Shown here: positions 23,134 to 29,902 of the stretch, one piece after another
How positions within the stretch are numbered: position 1 is the first letter of the stretch
Layout of the letters: every line of letters starts with the position of its first letter
Source: DATDCV01 sp036524155
GTDB taxonomy: Bacteria; Verrucomicrobiota; Verrucomicrobiia; Limisphaerales; UBA8199
Reading direction: 5' to 3'
Length of the DNA: 29,902 nucleotides
Assembly: GCA_036524155.1 (NCBI GenBank)
Contig: DATDCV010000009.1
Location: 1 to 29,902 of the forward strand
Notes under the pieces: generated by a model
The model's database searches: none
Told to the model about the DNA's origin: nothing
Seen by the model: the letters and a program-made list of their open reading frames with translations, nothing else
Made by a program: the position numbers and the translations under genes

Positions 23134-24801
23134 CTACTTTTTGATGCGATAAAAGCCAGCGGGGCCGCTAGTCGGCACGGTCGCCTCGAAAACTCCAGCA
23201 CTGACCTTCGTAATGGTGGCGCCGGTGGCCGCCGCGTAGGTCCCCGTCACCGTCGCCGAGGTTTCCAAAGTAAACGCTTCGGGCGCATCACCCGAGGCCC
23301 CAGTGAAACGGATCGTCGCCGTTCCGGCGCTCACAGTGATGTTGGTAATCTCAAGAGACGCCACAGGCGCCGTCACTTCAACCGTCGAGAAGGCTACGGT
23401 TGTGGCCTGGTTGGCGCCAGGAGGTGAAAAGATCCGCCACCGCGCAGCGCTTTGGCTGCCACCATAGAGGTTGCCAACCTCATCCCACACAACGCTGTGA
23501 TATGTGGACGCCACACTCAGATTCGTTACGACGGTCGAGCCGTTCGTAACCTCCAGTATGCGTATGCCACCCGCGGTCAAAGAGCTCATCGAAACGGCAA
23601 TGTAACGGGGGTTCGTCACGGAATCGAGTGCCATGTTGTATTCATTACGGAACGTGTCATCCGCCCCGCCGACTACCCAGGCGGCGCCGCTAAACAACGG
23701 AGTGACACCATCCCAATTCGTCCAGCAGGCAGCTCTCATGTTCACATCACCGGTATTCGCGCGATTCTGAATTACATAAACGTTCGTATTCGCGTCGATG
23801 GCAATGCCATCGCAGCGGAGGGACAGATCGCCGCCGGTTTGGACCGCTTGATAGCCGATGGTGGCGTTCGGATCGCTGATGTCCACGGCGCCGTTGGTCA
23901 GCGGCCAATACCAGGACCCGCCGCTTGGATAGGCCGCATCGCAGAGATACAACCGCGCGTGATCGGTCAAAATGTCCGTCACTTCGAAAGCCTTCCAATT
24001 GTCAGCCGGAAAGTAAGGGTTCCCGCTGTAGAACCCTTCAGCCATTACAACCTGGTTGGAAGTCAGAAGCATATCGCAGGCGACGATTTCCCCGCTGCCG
24101 ACCCAATTATTCCAATACAGCCGGTCATCTTCCTTGACCTTCATATTGAGCGGGTTGTCAAAACCGTCATAGTGAGTTCCGTCCGAGAAGTTATAGGCTG
24201 CCGTGCCGTAACTTCCAGCCCCGTCATCTGAGTACGAACCGTCGGCGTTGACTTTGTAAATGCCCGGTACATCGCCCCAGGCGTTCGTCGAAAATCCCGG
24301 GCCTTGTCCTACATCCCCAACAAAAATCCGTCCATAATACGGACTGTTTGTGTTCTTGTTGACTGCAAGTCCCCGTGGTCGATAGCAATAAGCGCTGGGC
24401 GCGGCATCGTCACTGATCTGCGTCCAGTCCGAGTAGCCGGTGGCACCTGCCGTGATGCTCACCTTGTAGCTGCCGAGCGCGACCGCCGCGCCCGTGCCGT
24501 CTTTGCCGTCCCAAACCACCGAATTCGAGCCTTTGGTGGTGCCACTCCCGGACGCTATCGAAATGCTGCGGACGACGTTGGCGCCGGACAGTACCTTGAT
24601 CGTCACACCGGCCGTTGCCGCCTCATTAAGAATGTAACTGATGTTTACGGATGAGCCCTGGCCGACACTGACGAGATTTGTCTGGTTGCCGTTAATCTTG
24701 ATGTTGGTGGCATAAACGTTGGCTCGAGCCGTCGGACCTGACAACGAGAGGATCAGTCCGACCGCGAGGCCCGCCGTGATGGAAAAGACATTTTGTTTCA
24801 T
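23134..24801 (-). CDS. Secreted protein with FlgD-type Ig domain and propeller-like region
   Basis: This 555-residue exported protein has a signal peptide (MKQNVFSITAGLAVGLILSL, cleaved near TARANVY). Residues ~28-125 form a FlgD-type Ig-like domain: VNISYILNEAATAGVTIKVL, then NSVVWDGKDGTGAAVALGSYKVSI. The middle (~135-470) begins YRPRGLAVNKNTNSPYYGRIFVGDVG and contains repeated short strands with Trp, Tyr and Asp (LRCDGIAIDANTNVYVIQN; YHSVVWDEVGNLYGGS), which suggests a beta propeller like NHL proteins. The C-terminal ~75 residues (ASLEITNITVSAGTATIRFTG..., GFYRIKK) match the FYR-type domain of other secreted proteins here. A start at 24852 is also possible; GGGGAGGA lies directly before it but is too close to the ATG. 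Function unknown. Confidence 0.7.
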   Translation of the reverse strand: MKQNVFSITAGLAVGLILSLSGPTARANVYATNIKINGNQTNLVSVGQGSSVNISYILNEAATAGVTIKVLSGANVVRSISIASGSGTTKGSNSVVWDGKDGTGAAVALGSYKVSITAGATGYSDWTQISDDAAPSAYCYRPRGLAVNKNTNSPYYGRIFVGDVGQGPGFSTNAWGDVPGIYKVNADGSYSDDGAGSYGTAAYNFSDGTHYDGFDNPLNMKVKEDDRLYWNNWVGSGEIVACDMLLTSNQVVMAEGFYSGNPYFPADNWKAFEVTDILTDHARLYLCDAAYPSGGSWYWPLTNGAVDISDPNATIGYQAVQTGGDLSLRCDGIAIDANTNVYVIQNRANTGDVNMRAACWTNWDGVTPLFSGAAWVVGGADDTFRNEYNMALDSVTNPRYIAVSMSSLTAGGIRILEVTNGSTVVTNLSVASTYHSVVWDEVGNLYGGSQSAARWRIFSPPGANQATTVAFSTVEVTAPVASLEITNITVSAGTATIRFTGASGDAPEAFTLETSATVTGTYAAATGATITKVSAGVFEATVPTSGPAGFYRIKK

Positions 24802-24891
24802 AAGGTAAGAATATTCGTTCTTTCTGGACCCGATGAGTTCTAAGGAAAACATTCCTCCCCTGCAACAACAATCAAGACACTAACGTATCCG

Positions 24892-24989
24892 CTCAGTCTT
24901 GGGTCGGAGCGCCGAGTTGCACTCGGCTTACACGCGGCCGTCGGCGCTCCTAAGCCGATTAGAAATCGGCGCTCCGACCCAAGACTGAG
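24892..24989. repeat. REP-like multi-hairpin intergenic element
   Basis: The outer arms 24892-24915 and 24966-24989 are perfect 24-bp inverted repeats (starting CTCAGTCTTGGGTCGGAGCG). Inside are two further hairpins, GCCGAG-TTGCA-CTCGGC (24911-24927) and GCCGATT-AGA-AATCGGC (24954-24970). A third copy of the TCGGCGCTCC word lies at 24941-24950. The element can therefore fold as one long stem or as a multi-arm structure. It fills the space between the FlgD-Ig gene and the stop of the Rrf2 regulator. It could serve as a terminator for the regulator, but the layered symmetry is more like a dispersed REP/BIME-type element. Confidence 0.75.
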
Positions 24990-25012
24990 GCGATACACAC
25001 TAACCACTCGGC

Positions 25013-25474
25013 TCAAATCTCAAAATCTAGCGGCTGCATCAGCTCCGGTTGCAGCTTGCGCCAGCGGTCGCATAACTCCGCGACCGTCACCCGCCCGGCA
25101 ATCGCCACGATGGCGTCGCGAATTTCCTTCATCACGCTCCGGATTGCACAGCGCGATTCATCCGGGCAGGAACATCTCTCGTAAAAGTTTTCGCTGACAC
25201 AGCTAACTGGCGCCAGAGCCCCTTCCACATGCCTCACAACTTCTGCCAGCGTGATCTGTGTGGGGTCCTTCGCCAGTTTGTAGCCGCCAGCAATCCCCCG
25301 TTTACTCTGCACTACACCGGCCGACTTCAAATCGTTCAGAATCTGCTCCAGGAACCGCTTGGGAATGTTTTGATGGTCCGAAATGGCTTGGATGCGCACC
25401 ACCCCTTCGCCATACTTCAGACCCAACACGAGCAAAGCACGCAACGCGTATTCCCCTCGCAGTGACAGTTTCAT
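25013..25474 (-). CDS. Rrf2-family transcriptional regulator, likely of sulfur uptake
   Basis: This 153-residue regulator has a winged-helix domain of the Rrf2 family: MKLSLRGEYALRALLVLGLK, then IQAISDHQNIPKRFLEQILNDLKSAGVVQSKRGIAGGYKL, the conserved recognition and wing region. After LAEVVRHVEGALAPVSC comes a cysteine-rich loop with Cys92, Cys101, Cys103 and Cys109. IscR holds an Fe-S cluster with three cysteines in the same loop, but the spacing here differs, so cluster binding is possible and not certain. GAGAGG lies 11 bases before ATG 25474. The gene is divergent from cysTWA. Rrf2 members CymR and CysR-like proteins control sulfur uptake, so control of the neighbouring sulfate transporter is a reasonable inference. 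Confidence 0.88.
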   Translation of the reverse strand: MKLSLRGEYALRALLVLGLKYGEGVVRIQAISDHQNIPKRFLEQILNDLKSAGVVQSKRGIAGGYKLAKDPTQITLAEVVRHVEGALAPVSCVSENFYERCSCPDESRCAIRSVMKEIRDAIVAIAGRVTVAELCDRWRKLQPELMQPLDFEI

Positions 25475-25651
25475 TTAATCTACACCTCTCAAGTAGAGTT
25501 AGCGACTACACCGTTCGGTGGCAATGACAATCAATGGCTCTCAGATGGTGCTTTATGCAATGCAAGTTCGCTTTGCGGTCGTTTCTTGCAAGGCAGGTCA
25601 GGGAATAGAACGGATGCGGTCGAAATCGACTGTTTATCATTATTATCACGA

Positions 25652-25669
25652 TTGACATAATCATGATTA
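25652..25669. promoter_or_regulatory. Candidate operator between the Rrf2 gene and cysTWA
   Basis: TAATCATGATTA (25658-25669) is a perfect 12-bp palindrome in an AT-rich patch (25625-25685) of the divergent region, directly after a TTGACA word (25652-25657). I could not find a convincing -10 element 16-18 bases downstream of TTGACA. CATAAT (25656-25661) with TTTATC 17 bases upstream is an alternative. The palindrome could be the Rrf2 operator, but this rests only on position and symmetry. Confidence 0.35.
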
Positions 25670-25694
25670 GGATCCAACCTTCTCCTTTTAAACA

Positions 25695-25916
25695 ATGATG
25701 AGCCCAGGACTTGAGATTTTGCCCGACAGCCATTTGAGCACTGGCCTTTGCGCGCAGAGCGCGAAAAATGCGTGGATTCTACGAGGCCTTTGGCGCGAGT
25801 TTTGGAGCGATGCATGGGATGCGGAGGTTGATCCATCCGGCTTGCGCAAGGTATCCTCGGGCCAGCGAGCACTGCAGTATGGGGACAGAGGCATGCCGGA
25901 CGCGTGTCATAGTTGA
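25695..25916 (+). CDS. Possible small ORF upstream of cysT
   Basis: An open frame of 73 codons fills most of the space between the AT-rich promoter patch and cysT. Its stop ends three bases before the cysT ATG. The translation (MMSPGLEILPDSHL ... LQYGDRGMPDACHS) has no signal peptide or known domain and unusual composition, with many Trp, Ser and Arg. The reverse strand is also open here. It may be untranslated leader, a degenerate repeat or a real small gene. No Shine-Dalgarno is evident except CTCCT, which is on the wrong strand. The rest of 25475-25694 holds only the AT-rich patch with the palindrome. Confidence 0.2.
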   Translation: MMSPGLEILPDSHLSTGLCAQSAKNAWILRGLWREFWSDAWDAEVDPSGLRKVSSGQRALQYGDRGMPDACHS

Positions 25917-25919
25917 TTG

Positions 25920-26744
25920 ATGGCGCTAAAGAAATCCAACGTACTGCCCGGGTTTGGCCTCACGCTAGGCTTTACGATCATTTACCTGAGCGCGATCGTA
26001 CTGCTGCCGTTTGCAGGGCTGGTGATTCGCGCGTGCGAGCTCTCGTGGGGAGATTTCTGGAGGCTGGCGACGACGGAGCGGGCCCTGGCCGCTTATCGGC
26101 TGACGTTCGGCGCGGCGCTGATTGCCGCGCTCGCCAACGGCGTTTTCGGGAGTCTGCTGGCGTGGGTGCTAGTCCGTTATCGTTTCCCCGGCAGGAGCAT
26201 TGTTGATGCGATGATCGATTTTCCGTTCGCGCTGCCGACGGCGGTGGCGGGGTTGACGTTGTCGAGCTTGTTCGCCGGGAACGGTTGGCTCGGGAAATTC
26301 CTTGTGCCCTTGGGGATCAAAGGGGCGTTCACCCAGTTGGGCATCGTTATCGCGCTGACATTCGTGGGGCTGCCGTTCGTGGTGCGGACGTTGCAGCCGG
26401 TGCTGGAAAACCTGGAGCGCGAGGTCGAGGAGGCCGCCGCAACCCTGGGGGCGGGCCGGCTGCGAACGTTTGTGACGATCGTGGCGCCAACCGTTCTGCC
26501 GGCGGTGCTGACCGGGTTTGCCTTGGCGTTTGCGCGCGCCATCGGCGAGTACGGCTCGATCGTTTTCATATCGGGCAACCTGCCATTCAAGACCGAGATC
26601 GCGCCTTATCTTATTGTGATGCGGTTGGAGGAGTACGATTACGCGGGGGCGATCGCGCTGGCGGTGGTGCTATTGGTGTTTTCTTTCGTATTGCTGGCGG
26701 TGATTAACCTGCTGGAACAATGGTCGAGTAAATTTCAAAACTAA
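25920..26744 (+). CDS. cysT: Sulfate/thiosulfate ABC transporter permease CysT (CysU)
   Basis: This 274-residue inner-membrane protein is one of the two permeases of the sulfate/thiosulfate importer. It has about six membrane segments. The first is GFTIIYLSAIVLLPFAGLVI. The binding-protein-dependent transport domain carries SLLAWVLVRYRFPGRSIVDA and DFPFALPTAVAGLTLSSLF. The EAA loop that contacts CysA is EEAAATLGAGRLRTFVTIVAP, and the closing GEYGSIVFISGNLPFKTEIA is typical of CysT. The ATG at 25920 directly follows an in-frame TTG; the ATG is preferred. It is the first gene of the cysTWA operon and lies 445 bp from the divergent Rrf2 regulator. No periplasmic binding protein (Sbp or CysP) gene precedes it. 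Confidence 0.92.
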   Translation: MALKKSNVLPGFGLTLGFTIIYLSAIVLLPFAGLVIRACELSWGDFWRLATTERALAAYRLTFGAALIAALANGVFGSLLAWVLVRYRFPGRSIVDAMIDFPFALPTAVAGLTLSSLFAGNGWLGKFLVPLGIKGAFTQLGIVIALTFVGLPFVVRTLQPVLENLEREVEEAAATLGAGRLRTFVTIVAPTVLPAVLTGFALAFARAIGEYGSIVFISGNLPFKTEIAPYLIVMRLEEYDYAGAIALAVVLLVFSFVLLAVINLLEQWSSKFQN

Positions 26745-26753
26745 GCTGGATTC

Positions 26754-27671
26754 ATGCCCGGGACCACCAGAACAAATTACCGCCTTGTCCGGCGCGCTTC
26801 GCAGCGCGGCACGGAGGAGTCGCCCCTCATCAAGTGGTTCTTGATTCTGCTGGCGCTGATGTTCTGCGCCGTGTTTCTGCTGCTGCCGCTGGCGAACGTG
26901 TTCGCCCAGGCTCTGGCCAAAGGTTGGGCCTATTACCTCGAGTCCTTGACCAACCCCGACTCGGTGGCGGCGATCAAACTAACTTTGTGGGTCTCGGCGA
27001 TCAGCGTGCCCTTGAACGTGCTGTTTGGCCTGGCGGCGGCGTGGTCCATTGCCAAATTCGAATTCCGGGGCAAGTCCATGCTGATCACGTTGATCGATCT
27101 GCCGTTCTCGGTGTCGCCCGTGGTGGCGGGATTGATGTACGTCGTTCTCTTCGGGTTGCAGGGTTTCTTTGGCCGGTGGCTTGATGCGCACGAGATCAAA
27201 ATCATTTTCGCGGTGCCGGGAATCGTGCTGGCCACGGTTTTCATTACCTTCCCCTTTGTCGCGCGCGAGTTGATCCCGGTGATGCAGGCGACCGGATCAG
27301 AGCAGGAGCAGGCGGCGCTCACGCTGGGCGCCAGCGGCTGGCAGACGTTTTGGCGCGTCACCCTGCCGTCCGTGAAGTGGGGGCTGATTTACGGCGTGAT
27401 CTTGTGCAACGCACGCGCGATGGGCGAGTTTGGCGCGGTATCAGTCGTTTCAGGCCATATCACAGGGCAGACCGACACGATGCCGTTGCGGGTCGAAAAG
27501 TTGTACAACGAATATGACGCGGCGGGAGCGTTTGCGGTGGCCAGCTTGCTGGCGTTGCTCGCGCTCCTGACCCTGGCGATCAAGACCTTTCTGGAGTGGA
27601 AACAGGCCCGCGACTATGACCGCGCCCAGGCGGAGACCGGCGTATTGCGGCTGGCGGACGACCAATCGTGA
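26754..27671 (+). CDS. cysW: Sulfate/thiosulfate ABC transporter permease CysW
   Basis: This 305-residue permease partners CysT. It has an N-terminal hydrophilic stretch of ~25 residues, longer than usual, then a first membrane segment (WFLILLALMFCAVFLLLPLA). The transport domain contains FRGKSMLITLIDLPFSVSPVVAGLMYV, the EAA loop EQEQAALTLGASGWQTFWRV, and the CysW hallmark GEFGAVSVVSGHITGQTDTM, followed by LRVEKLYNEYDAAGAFAVAS. It starts 9 bp after cysT, and its last codon and stop overlap the cysA start by four bases, so translation of the two is probably coupled. Starts further in are possible, since the first 25 residues are not conserved in the family. Confidence 0.93.
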   Translation: MPGTTRTNYRLVRRASQRGTEESPLIKWFLILLALMFCAVFLLLPLANVFAQALAKGWAYYLESLTNPDSVAAIKLTLWVSAISVPLNVLFGLAAAWSIAKFEFRGKSMLITLIDLPFSVSPVVAGLMYVVLFGLQGFFGRWLDAHEIKIIFAVPGIVLATVFITFPFVARELIPVMQATGSEQEQAALTLGASGWQTFWRVTLPSVKWGLIYGVILCNARAMGEFGAVSVVSGHITGQTDTMPLRVEKLYNEYDAAGAFAVASLLALLALLTLAIKTFLEWKQARDYDRAQAETGVLRLADDQS

Positions 27672-28771
27672 GCATCGAACTGAAGAACGTTACGAAGAAA
27701 TTCGGCGAGGTCAACGCCGTGACCGGCGTCAGCTTTTCCGTCCCAGATGGCGAGTTGATGGCGTTGCTGGGCCCGAGCGGCGGCGGCAAGACGACGGTGC
27801 TGCGGATGATCGCCGGCCTGGAAGTGCCTACCGAAGGGGACATCTTCATCCGGGGCAGGCGGGTGAACGATTTGTCCGTTCAACAGCGGAACATCGGGTT
27901 CGTATTTCAGAATTACGCGCTGTTCAAGAACATGACCGTGTTCAAGAACATTGCGTTCGGGCTAAAGATAAAGAAATGGAAACGGGCCGAGTTGCACGCC
28001 CGCATCGAGGAACTCCTGAAGCTGTTCGACCTCCAAGGACTCGAGAAGCGGTACCCCCATCAACTTTCGGGCGGCCAGCGCCAGCGGGTCGCGATCGCCC
28101 GCGCGCTGGCGCCCCAACCGAATGTGCTGCTGCTGGACGAGCCGTTTGGGGCGGTGGACGCCAAGATCCGCCAGGAACTGCGCGAGTGGTTGGTGACCTT
28201 GCACCATGACCTGAACGTCACGACTATCTTTGTCACGCACGACCAGGAAGAGGCAATGGAGGTGGCGGATCGCATCGTCATTTTCTCCCGTGGCATTCTT
28301 GAGCAATTAGGCACCCCGCGCGAGGTTTACGAACAGCCCGCCAACGAGTTTGTCGCCCGGTTCATCGGTGTCATGAACGTCCTCGAATTGGAAGTGCGAG
28401 GCGGTGTTGGCAGGGTGGGTGAGCTGGAGTTCCCCGCGCATGGCCAATCCGAGGGTCAAAAATTGCGCATCGGCTTTCGTCCTTACGCGGTGCAGATTTC
28501 CTCTGACCTCACGCAACACCGCTACCATGCAATCCTGCGGCGCACGTTCTTCCTCGGGGTGATGCTGCGGGTTGAGTTGGAGCTGCCGAGCGGGCTGGTG
28601 ATCCGCGCACGCATGAGCAAAGAAGACTACGCTGCCCAGGCGCTCGAGGATGCCAGGGAAGTGTCTTTTCAGATCCGTCAATACCGGGTACTGGCTCGAG
28701 AAGAGACCGCACTCCCGCCGGAAACCGAACTCAAGTACCAGCCGCCTCCTGTTTATGGTGAGCATATCTGA
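27668..28771 (+). CDS. cysA: Sulfate/thiosulfate ABC transporter ATPase CysA
   Basis: This 367-residue ATPase powers the importer. The motifs are all present: Walker A GPSGGGKT (residues 35-42), Q-loop Gln81 in VFQNYALF, ABC signature LSGGQ (133-137), Walker B with Asp157/Glu158 in LLLDEPFGAVDAK, and the switch His191 in VTHDQEEAMEVA. After about residue 235 comes the TOBE-like regulatory domain of CysA-type proteins (FRPYAVQIS, ...LGVMLRVELELPSGLVI), ending ELKYQPPPVY. The start is GTG at 27668, sharing the GTGA overlap with the cysW stop; the protein begins MSIELKNVTKKFGEV. It is the last gene of the operon; a hairpin at 28829 follows. Confidence 0.95.
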   Translation: MSIELKNVTKKFGEVNAVTGVSFSVPDGELMALLGPSGGGKTTVLRMIAGLEVPTEGDIFIRGRRVNDLSVQQRNIGFVFQNYALFKNMTVFKNIAFGLKIKKWKRAELHARIEELLKLFDLQGLEKRYPHQLSGGQRQRVAIARALAPQPNVLLLDEPFGAVDAKIRQELREWLVTLHHDLNVTTIFVTHDQEEAMEVADRIVIFSRGILEQLGTPREVYEQPANEFVARFIGVMNVLELEVRGGVGRVGELEFPAHGQSEGQKLRIGFRPYAVQISSDLTQHRYHAILRRTFFLGVMLRVELELPSGLVIRARMSKEDYAAQALEDAREVSFQIRQYRVLAREETALPPETELKYQPPPVYGEHI

Positions 28772-28828
28772 TGAAGCACTCGGCCTGAGGCCATACGGCG
28801 CTCGTTTGCCTGTAACAGTGGCTCGGCC

Positions 28829-28847
28829 CGGAGCGTCTTATGCTCCG
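28829..28847 (+). terminator. Hairpin after cysA
   Basis: CGGAGC (28829-28834) and GCTCCG (28842-28847) form a 6-bp stem with a 7-base loop (GTCTTAT), 58 bases after the cysA stop. There is no T-run, so termination is doubtful. It lies 14 bases before the ATG of the next gene and could affect its translation. Confidence 0.3.
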
Positions 28848-28861
28848 TGTCCGCAAATGGA

Positions 28862-29902
28862 ATGCTGACCTGGCGCATACTGCCCGAAGTGGTCTTTTCG
28901 GGACTGGCTCTGGCAGTCCTTAATGGTGGCGCCGGCGCTGCCGTGAGGCCGCCAGTCGCCCCGTATGAAATCCAGGCCGAGCCGAGCCCCAACAACCGGA
29001 TTGACGAACTGGTTTTCGGCCAACTGGAACGACTCGGCATGGAGCCGGCTAATCTGTGCTCGGACGCCGTCTTCGTGCGGCGGGTGTATCTGGACGTCAT
29101 TGGGACGCTCCCTACGGCAAAACAGGCTAGTGATTTTCTGGCCAACCGAAGCGCCAGTAAGCGGCAGGTACTGATCGATCAACTACTGGAGCGCGATGAG
29201 TTTGCAGATTACTGGGCGATGAAATGGAGTGACCTGCTCCGCATCAAAGCTGAGTTCCCGATCAACCTCTGGCCAAACGCGGCACAGGCCTACCACCGGT
29301 GGGTGCGAAACAGCCTCAGGGAGAGTCGGCCCTATGACCAGTTTGCCAGGATGATGCTGACGTCGAGCGGCAGCAATTTTCGCGTGCCGCAGGTGAATTT
29401 CTACCGTGCGATGCAAAACCGGGAACCGCGAGGCGTCGCCCAGGCAGTGGCGTTGACCTTCATGGGCGCACGAGCGGAGAGGTGGCCGGAGGAGCGACAG
29501 GCGGCGATGGCCGCTTTCTTTGCTCAAATCGGCTACAAGCAGACCTCCGAATGGAAAGAGGAAATCGTCCTTTTCGATCCAGGCAAAACTAACGGTCCGG
29601 GAGTGGCTTCGGTCGCGGCCTTTCCTGACGGAATGCCGGCGCGGATTGGCGCCGGCGCGGATCCGCGCCAAGTCTTCGCCGATTGGCTGGTGGACCGTAA
29701 GAACCCGTGGTTTGCCCGGGCGTTGGTCAACCGCGCATGGTACTGGCTTCTGGGCCGCGGGATCATCCATGAGGCGGATGACATCCGCTCCGATAATCCC
29801 CCCGCCAATCCGGAGCTGCTGTCCTATCTTGAACAGGAATTCGTGACCCGCCACTTTGACCTGAAGCACATTTTCCGCCTTATTCTGAATTCCAGAACCT
29901 AC
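28862..29902 (+). CDS. DUF1549/DUF1553 protein, N-terminal part (cut by window edge)
   Basis: ATG 28862 opens a frame of 347 codons that runs out of the window. A signal peptide comes first (VVFSGLALAVLNGGAGAAV). A DUF1549 domain spans about residues 45-190: RIDELVFGQLERLGMEPANL, VFVRRVYLDVIGTLPTAKQA, RQVLIDQLLERDEFADYWAMKW, NSLRESRPYDQFARMML. A DUF1553 domain starts near residue 270 (DPRQVFADWLVDRKNPWFARALVNRAWYWLLGRG), then PPANPELLSYLEQEFV. These proteins are typical of Planctomycetes and Verrucomicrobia, where they are often next to DUF1501 genes and thought to act in polysaccharide breakdown. The usual CxxCH after the DUF1549 domain is absent; at that place stands ALTFMGARAERWPEERQ. It is the first gene after the cys operon, with no clear link to it. 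Confidence 0.85.
   Translation, partial: MLTWRILPEVVFSGLALAVLNGGAGAAVRPPVAPYEIQAEPSPNNRIDELVFGQLERLGMEPANLCSDAVFVRRVYLDVIGTLPTAKQASDFLANRSASKRQVLIDQLLERDEFADYWAMKWSDLLRIKAEFPINLWPNAAQAYHRWVRNSLRESRPYDQFARMMLTSSGSNFRVPQVNFYRAMQNREPRGVAQAVALTFMGARAERWPEERQAAMAAFFAQIGYKQTSEWKEEIVLFDPGKTNGPGVASVAAFPDGMPARIGAGADPRQVFADWLVDRKNPWFARALVNRAWYWLLGRGIIHEADDIRSDNPPANPELLSYLEQEFVTRHFDLKHIFRLILNSRTY

Overview
The window looks like chromosomal DNA from a free-living, GC-rich Verrucomicrobiota bacterium, most likely of the Limisphaerales/Pedosphaera type. This placement is inferred from gene content, not from a marker tree. The pointers are a DUF1549/DUF1553 protein, two stand-alone prepilin-like proteins with [24 protein letters not shown]-type leaders, a URO-D-family protein that is not a heme enzyme, a four-helix-bundle (23S-IVP type) gene, and three large secreted proteins with the same kind of C-terminal domain ending in an FYR motif. 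Many genes lack an obvious Shine-Dalgarno sequence. I saw no rRNA, tRNA, CRISPR array, prophage or complete insertion sequence.

Layout. 1-817 (minus): a DUF4252 protein followed by a membrane-anchored protein cut by the window edge. 1096-2352 (plus): a cupin related to type I phosphomannose isomerase. 2451-5296 (minus): a DUF2007-coiled-coil protein, a PfkB sugar kinase (KDG kinase type) and a transposase-derived N-terminal domain standing alone. 5385-7250 (plus): an exported M3 oligoendopeptidase. 7254-9592: a small anchored protein, a prepilin-like protein and a membrane protein of unknown role. 9600-11105 (minus): a secreted protein with four 62-residue repeats. 11354-12913 (plus): a secreted polysaccharide-deacetylase-like protein. 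12957-13946 (minus): the URO-D-family protein.

Housekeeping core, 14157-19237: rpmE with a good terminator, prfA and a HAD phosphatase on plus; then proC, a four-helix-bundle gene framed by AT-rich direct repeats, and an AI-2E/PerM-family membrane protein on minus. 19365-24801: an exported amidase with an inserted golvesin-like domain (plus), then a second prepilin-like protein and a FlgD-Ig/propeller-like secreted protein (both minus).

24892-28771 is a sulfur module. A REP-like multi-hairpin element lies next to an Rrf2 regulator that is transcribed away from cysT-cysW-cysA, the sulfate/thiosulfate ABC transporter. The 445-bp divergent region between them holds a perfect 12-bp palindrome that could be the operator. 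No sulfate-binding protein gene is present. The window ends inside a DUF1549/DUF1553 protein (28862 onward) that lacks the CxxCH motif usual for that family.

No obvious new multi-gene defence or biosynthetic system is visible. The most original signals are the repeat-framed four-helix-bundle cassette, the REP-like element, the 62-residue repeat protein, the golvesin insertion in the amidase, and the shared C-terminal domain of the secreted proteins.
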